NCBI RefSeq assembly: GCF_004118375.1
Contig: NZ_SDHX01000002.1
Span: 1,043,001 to 1,107,000 of the forward strand
DNA length: 64,000 nucleotides
Source: Oleiharenicola lentus
GTDB lineage: Bacteria; Verrucomicrobiota; Verrucomicrobiia; Opitutales; Opitutaceae
Direction of reading: 5' to 3'
Part shown: positions 61,645-64,000 of the stretch, piece after piece
How the letters are laid out: every line of letters begins with the position of its first letter
Numbering within the stretch: position 1 is the first letter of the stretch
Notes under the pieces: generated by a model
The model's database searches: none
Seen by the model: only the letters and a program-made list of their open reading frames with translations
Told to the model about the DNA's origin: nothing
Position numbers and translations under genes: made by a program

Positions 61645-64000
61645 TCACCACGCCGTCTCAAACTCGTGCGTGCCCGATTCCACCGGCTGGCCGACCGGGG
61701 AGCCTTCCTTCACCGGCAGGTAAACCGTCGCGGTCGTGTTCGCGGGGATCGTGACCTTCAGCTTGAACTTCCCGTCGGCGCGGTCCCAGCGGACCTTGAT
61801 CGGTCCGTGCACGGACTGGTGCGTGGCCTCGACCCAGCTTAGGTCACCGGCGGGCTGCGGCCTGATGATGACGTGCTTGAAGCCGGGCGCCTTTTCGTCG
61901 GGCTGGATGCCGGCGAGGTCGTGGTAGAACCACTCGGTCACCTGCCCGAGGAAGAAATGGTTGTGCGAGGCGCCGAGGTAGGCGGGCCAGGATTCGGCGA
62001 GGCTCGTCAGGCCCTGCTTCACCTGCAGCGCATAGCCCGGCATGTCGGGATTGGTGATCAGGCGGAAGAGCCGGTCCATGTGCCCCTCGTCGGTGAGCAC
62101 ACGGAACAGATAGCGCGTGCCGACCGCACCGGTCGTGGCGTGGCCGCGCGCATCCATGTCCTTGAACACCGCGGCGAGCAACGCGGCCCGGTCCGCCGGC
62201 TCGGCGAGCCCGAAGGCCAGCGGGAGCAGCTGCGCGGTCTGCGAGCCGCTGCCGTAGAGCTCGGGCGTGCCGGGCTTGAAGAGCTCGCGGTTGAAGACGT
62301 CACGGATTTCCGCCGCCTTGCCGGTGAAATCCGCCGCTTCGTCGGCGAGCCCGAGCGCGGTGGCGATTTTCGCCAGGGTGCGCGCGTTTTCGTAGAGGAA
62401 GGCCGTCGCCGTGACCGCGGGCGGCGTGAGGTTGGGCCGGCCGGTCTTTTCGAGGATCACGTCATACCAGTCGCCGAGGCCGTCCTGAAGCAGGCCGCCG
62501 GCGGCGCGGCTCTCGAGATGGGCGAAGTAGCGCTTCATCGCCTCGTAATGCTCGCGCAGCAGCGAGTCGTCGCCGGTGAAGAGATACTGCTGCCACGGCA
62601 CCTGGATGAACGAGGCGCCCCACTCCGCCGCCGTGCGGAAGGTGTTCTTGAAGGTCACGTATTCGGGCGCGATGTTCGGCAGCAGGCCGTCGGGCTCCTG
62701 CGCCTCGGCCATGTCGCGAACATTCTTGGCGAATAGCCGGGTGACGTCCCACTCGTAGCGCAGCGCGGGTCCGCAAAGGTGGTTCTGCTCCAGCCAGCCG
62801 AGCTTCTCGCGGTGCGGGCAGTCGGTGAGGATGGAGACCATGTTCGACCGCTGCGCCCAGCGCACGAGGTCACGGATGCGGTTGAGCAGCGGGTCCGACG
62901 TGGCGAACTGGCCGGCCGGCGCGGCGGTCGAATGGACAATGACCATCTCGACGGAATCCACCGTGGGCAGCTCGCCGCCGGCCACCGCCGGGATCAATTC
63001 CGTGTAGAGGTAACGCGAGCCGAGGTAGTAGAACTGCGGGAACCAGATCTCGTCCAGGTCCGTGGACTTGGTGTATTGCCACCAGGCGCTGCCGCGGTGC
63101 GCGCCGCCCATCGTGCCACGGTTGATCGTGCCGTCGGCGTTGACAACCTCGCCGGCGGTCAGCTTCACGACGGAGCCGGCCGGACCGCTGACCCGCAGGC
63201 GTGGCATGAAGGAGGCGTTCTGGCCGAAATCATAGAGCACGACTCCGGGCGCCGGGCGACGCGAGGCCTTGACGACCCGCGTCTCGATCGGCGCCACCGG
63301 TTCGGCCGCGAAGCTCAGTCCGCGCAGCACACCCTGCTCCCCGGTGAACTCCACCGCCGCCGGCCAGGCGCTGTCGTCGAAGCCGGAGCGCTTCCATCCG
63401 GGCGGCACAAGGCGCGCGTCGAAATCCTCGCCGCCGAAGATACTGGAGAAAGTGATCGGGCCGGCGTGCGTCTTCCAGCCCTCGTCGGTCACGAGCGTCT
63501 CGACGGTGCCGTCGGCATACTCGAGCCGCAGGTGCAGGATGGCGCGCTGCGGGCCCATCGAACCGACGAATTTGGCGAAGCGCCCCTCCGGCCGCACGAC
63601 GTGCAGCATGCCGTTGCCCAGCGCGAGCCCGACGGCGTTTGGGCCCTCGTAAAGGAATTCGGTCACGTCCTTCGTGTCGTAGAGGATCGTGTCCCGATAA
63701 TCCGTCCAGCCGGGCGAAAGCACGTCGCGGCCGGCCTTGGCGCCATTGAGGAACAGCTCGTAGTGGCCGAGTCCCGTCACGTGCGCCAGCGCACGGCGCA
63801 GACCGGGCTTCACCACGAACTCACGACGCAGCAGCGTGTTTTCCAAGCGGGCCTCGCCCGCCGCCGTGATCCACTTCGCCCCCCAGACCGTCGCGACTTG
63901 GTCCGTCGTCTGTGGTCCGTCGTCTGTGGTCCGGGGCATGGCCCCGACCAGCCCCATCGTCCACATCGCCGGGGCGCTCCAGGCGGAGGGTTGGTCGGCG
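61645..64000 (-). CDS. GH78 alpha-L-rhamnosidase 2, N-terminus beyond the window
   Basis: The frame runs to the right edge. Although an ATG exists at 63966, residues upstream in frame ([11 protein letters not shown]) match the usual GH78 lead-in to WTMGL, so the gene is truncated by the window. Visible domains are the Bac_rhamnosid_N region ([24 protein letters not shown]), a beta domain, the catalytic domain with [17 protein letters not shown] (acid Glu in HREKLGW) and [20 protein letters not shown], and a C-terminal beta domain. It is a different subtype from GH78 1. Residues encoded by 63898-63932 ([10 protein letters not shown]) derive from a heptad array. It is upstream of GH106 on the same strand. 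Confidence 0.9.
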   Translation of the reverse strand, partial: ADQPSAWSAPAMWTMGLVGAMPRTTDDGPQTTDQVATVWGAKWITAAGEARLENTLLRREFVVKPGLRRALAHVTGLGHYELFLNGAKAGRDVLSPGWTDYRDTILYDTKDVTEFLYEGPNAVGLALGNGMLHVVRPEGRFAKFVGSMGPQRAILHLRLEYADGTVETLVTDEGWKTHAGPITFSSIFGGEDFDARLVPPGWKRSGFDDSAWPAAVEFTGEQGVLRGLSFAAEPVAPIETRVVKASRRPAPGVVLYDFGQNASFMPRLRVSGPAGSVVKLTAGEVVNADGTINRGTMGGAHRGSAWWQYTKSTDLDEIWFPQFYYLGSRYLYTELIPAVAGGELPTVDSVEMVIVHSTAAPAGQFATSDPLLNRIRDLVRWAQRSNMVSILTDCPHREKLGWLEQNHLCGPALRYEWDVTRLFAKNVRDMAEAQEPDGLLPNIAPEYVTFKNTFRTAAEWGASFIQVPWQQYLFTGDDSLLREHYEAMKRYFAHLESRAAGGLLQDGLGDWYDVILEKTGRPNLTPPAVTATAFLYENARTLAKIATALGLADEAADFTGKAAEIRDVFNRELFKPGTPELYGSGSQTAQLLPLAFGLAEPADRAALLAAVFKDMDARGHATTGAVGTRYLFRVLTDEGHMDRLFRLITNPDMPGYALQVKQGLTSLAESWPAYLGASHNHFFLGQVTEWFYHDLAGIQPDEKAPGFKHVIIRPQPAGDLSWVEATHQSVHGPIKVRWDRADGKFKLKVTIPANTTATVYLPVKEGSPVGQPVESGTHEFETAW
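63898..63932. repeat. Heptad array inside GH78 gene 2
   Basis: TTGGTCC, GTCGTCT, GTGGTCC, GTCGTCT, GTGGTCC are read in frame on the minus strand between the conserved WTMGL and GAKWI blocks. Confidence 0.9.

Noticed and set aside
61514-61651. N-terminal extension of GH106 ([10 protein letters not shown]...)
   Set aside because: It is a translation of the R-type inverted repeat; a start at 61513 opens into a hydrophobic export signal.
63966-64000. True start of GH78 2 at ATG 63966
   Set aside because: In-frame residues upstream ([11 protein letters not shown]) match the conserved GH78 sequence before WTMGL, so the gene continues past the window.

Overview
The window looks like a carbohydrate-degradation island from a GC-rich member of the Verrucomicrobiota, most likely Opitutaceae-like. 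That placement is an inference from gene content: two large TonB-dependent receptors with carboxypeptidase-regulatory domains, DUF1593 and DUF3826 proteins, several exo-glycosidases, paired AraC regulators, and many interspersed palindromes. I saw no rRNA, tRNA, transposase, integrase or CRISPR array.

Layout. (1) Positions 1-10201, minus strand: a tightly overlapping operon. It runs ribose-type ABC binding lipoprotein, DUF2291 protein, ABC permease, PL1-like lyase and three DUF1593 (nucleoside-hydrolase-like) proteins, with an L-fucose-isomerase-like gene cut by the left edge further downstream. No ABC ATPase gene is present. (2) 10714-13866: TonB receptor 1, divergent from that operon. (3) 14232-29420: two paralogous AraC regulators, GH95, a sialate-O-acetylesterase-type esterase, a GH141-like beta-helix protein, GH127, an MFS sugar porter and GH78. 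(4) 29428-41377: an intracellular catabolic cluster. It holds a MaoC hydratase, a Gfo/Idh dehydrogenase, a binding protein with no signal peptide, a family III CoA-transferase, RhaT, a lactonase-like amidohydrolase, an enolase-superfamily dehydratase, a RuBisCO-like protein, a DUF1537 kinase, an Asp/Glu-racemase-like protein and an SBF-family transporter. (5) 41374-47342: two paralogous membrane-anchored proteins of unknown function, an S9 peptidase homologue that has lost its catalytic serine, and a second Gfo/Idh enzyme, largely translationally coupled to the preceding genes. (6) 47520-64000: a GH43-like beta-propeller protein, a GPH symporter, TonB receptor 2, a PL1-like lyase flanked by two DUF3826 proteins, GH106, and a GH78 cut by the right edge.

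How it may work together (inference). The enzyme families (GH78, GH106, GH95, GH127, GH141-like, PL1) recall those known to attack rhamnogalacturonan, especially RG-II. TonB receptors would import oligosaccharides, periplasmic enzymes would release rare sugars, and ABC/MFS/GPH/RhaT carriers would bring them into the cytoplasm. The RuBisCO-like protein, DUF1537 kinase, lactonase and dehydratase would then handle a branched or acidic sugar. Known D-apionate pathways use a RuBisCO-like protein with a DUF1537 kinase, and D-apiose is an RG-II sugar, so this is an attractive but unproven link.

Non-coding architecture. The most unusual feature is a set of degenerate tandem arrays with a period of seven bases and different heptad words. 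They fill gaps between co-directional genes, often flank a dispersed inverted repeat, touch start and stop codons, and extend into several coding sequences, including near-equivalent sites in both GH78 genes. Several other palindromic repeat families are also present, and one lies in frame inside the GH95 gene.
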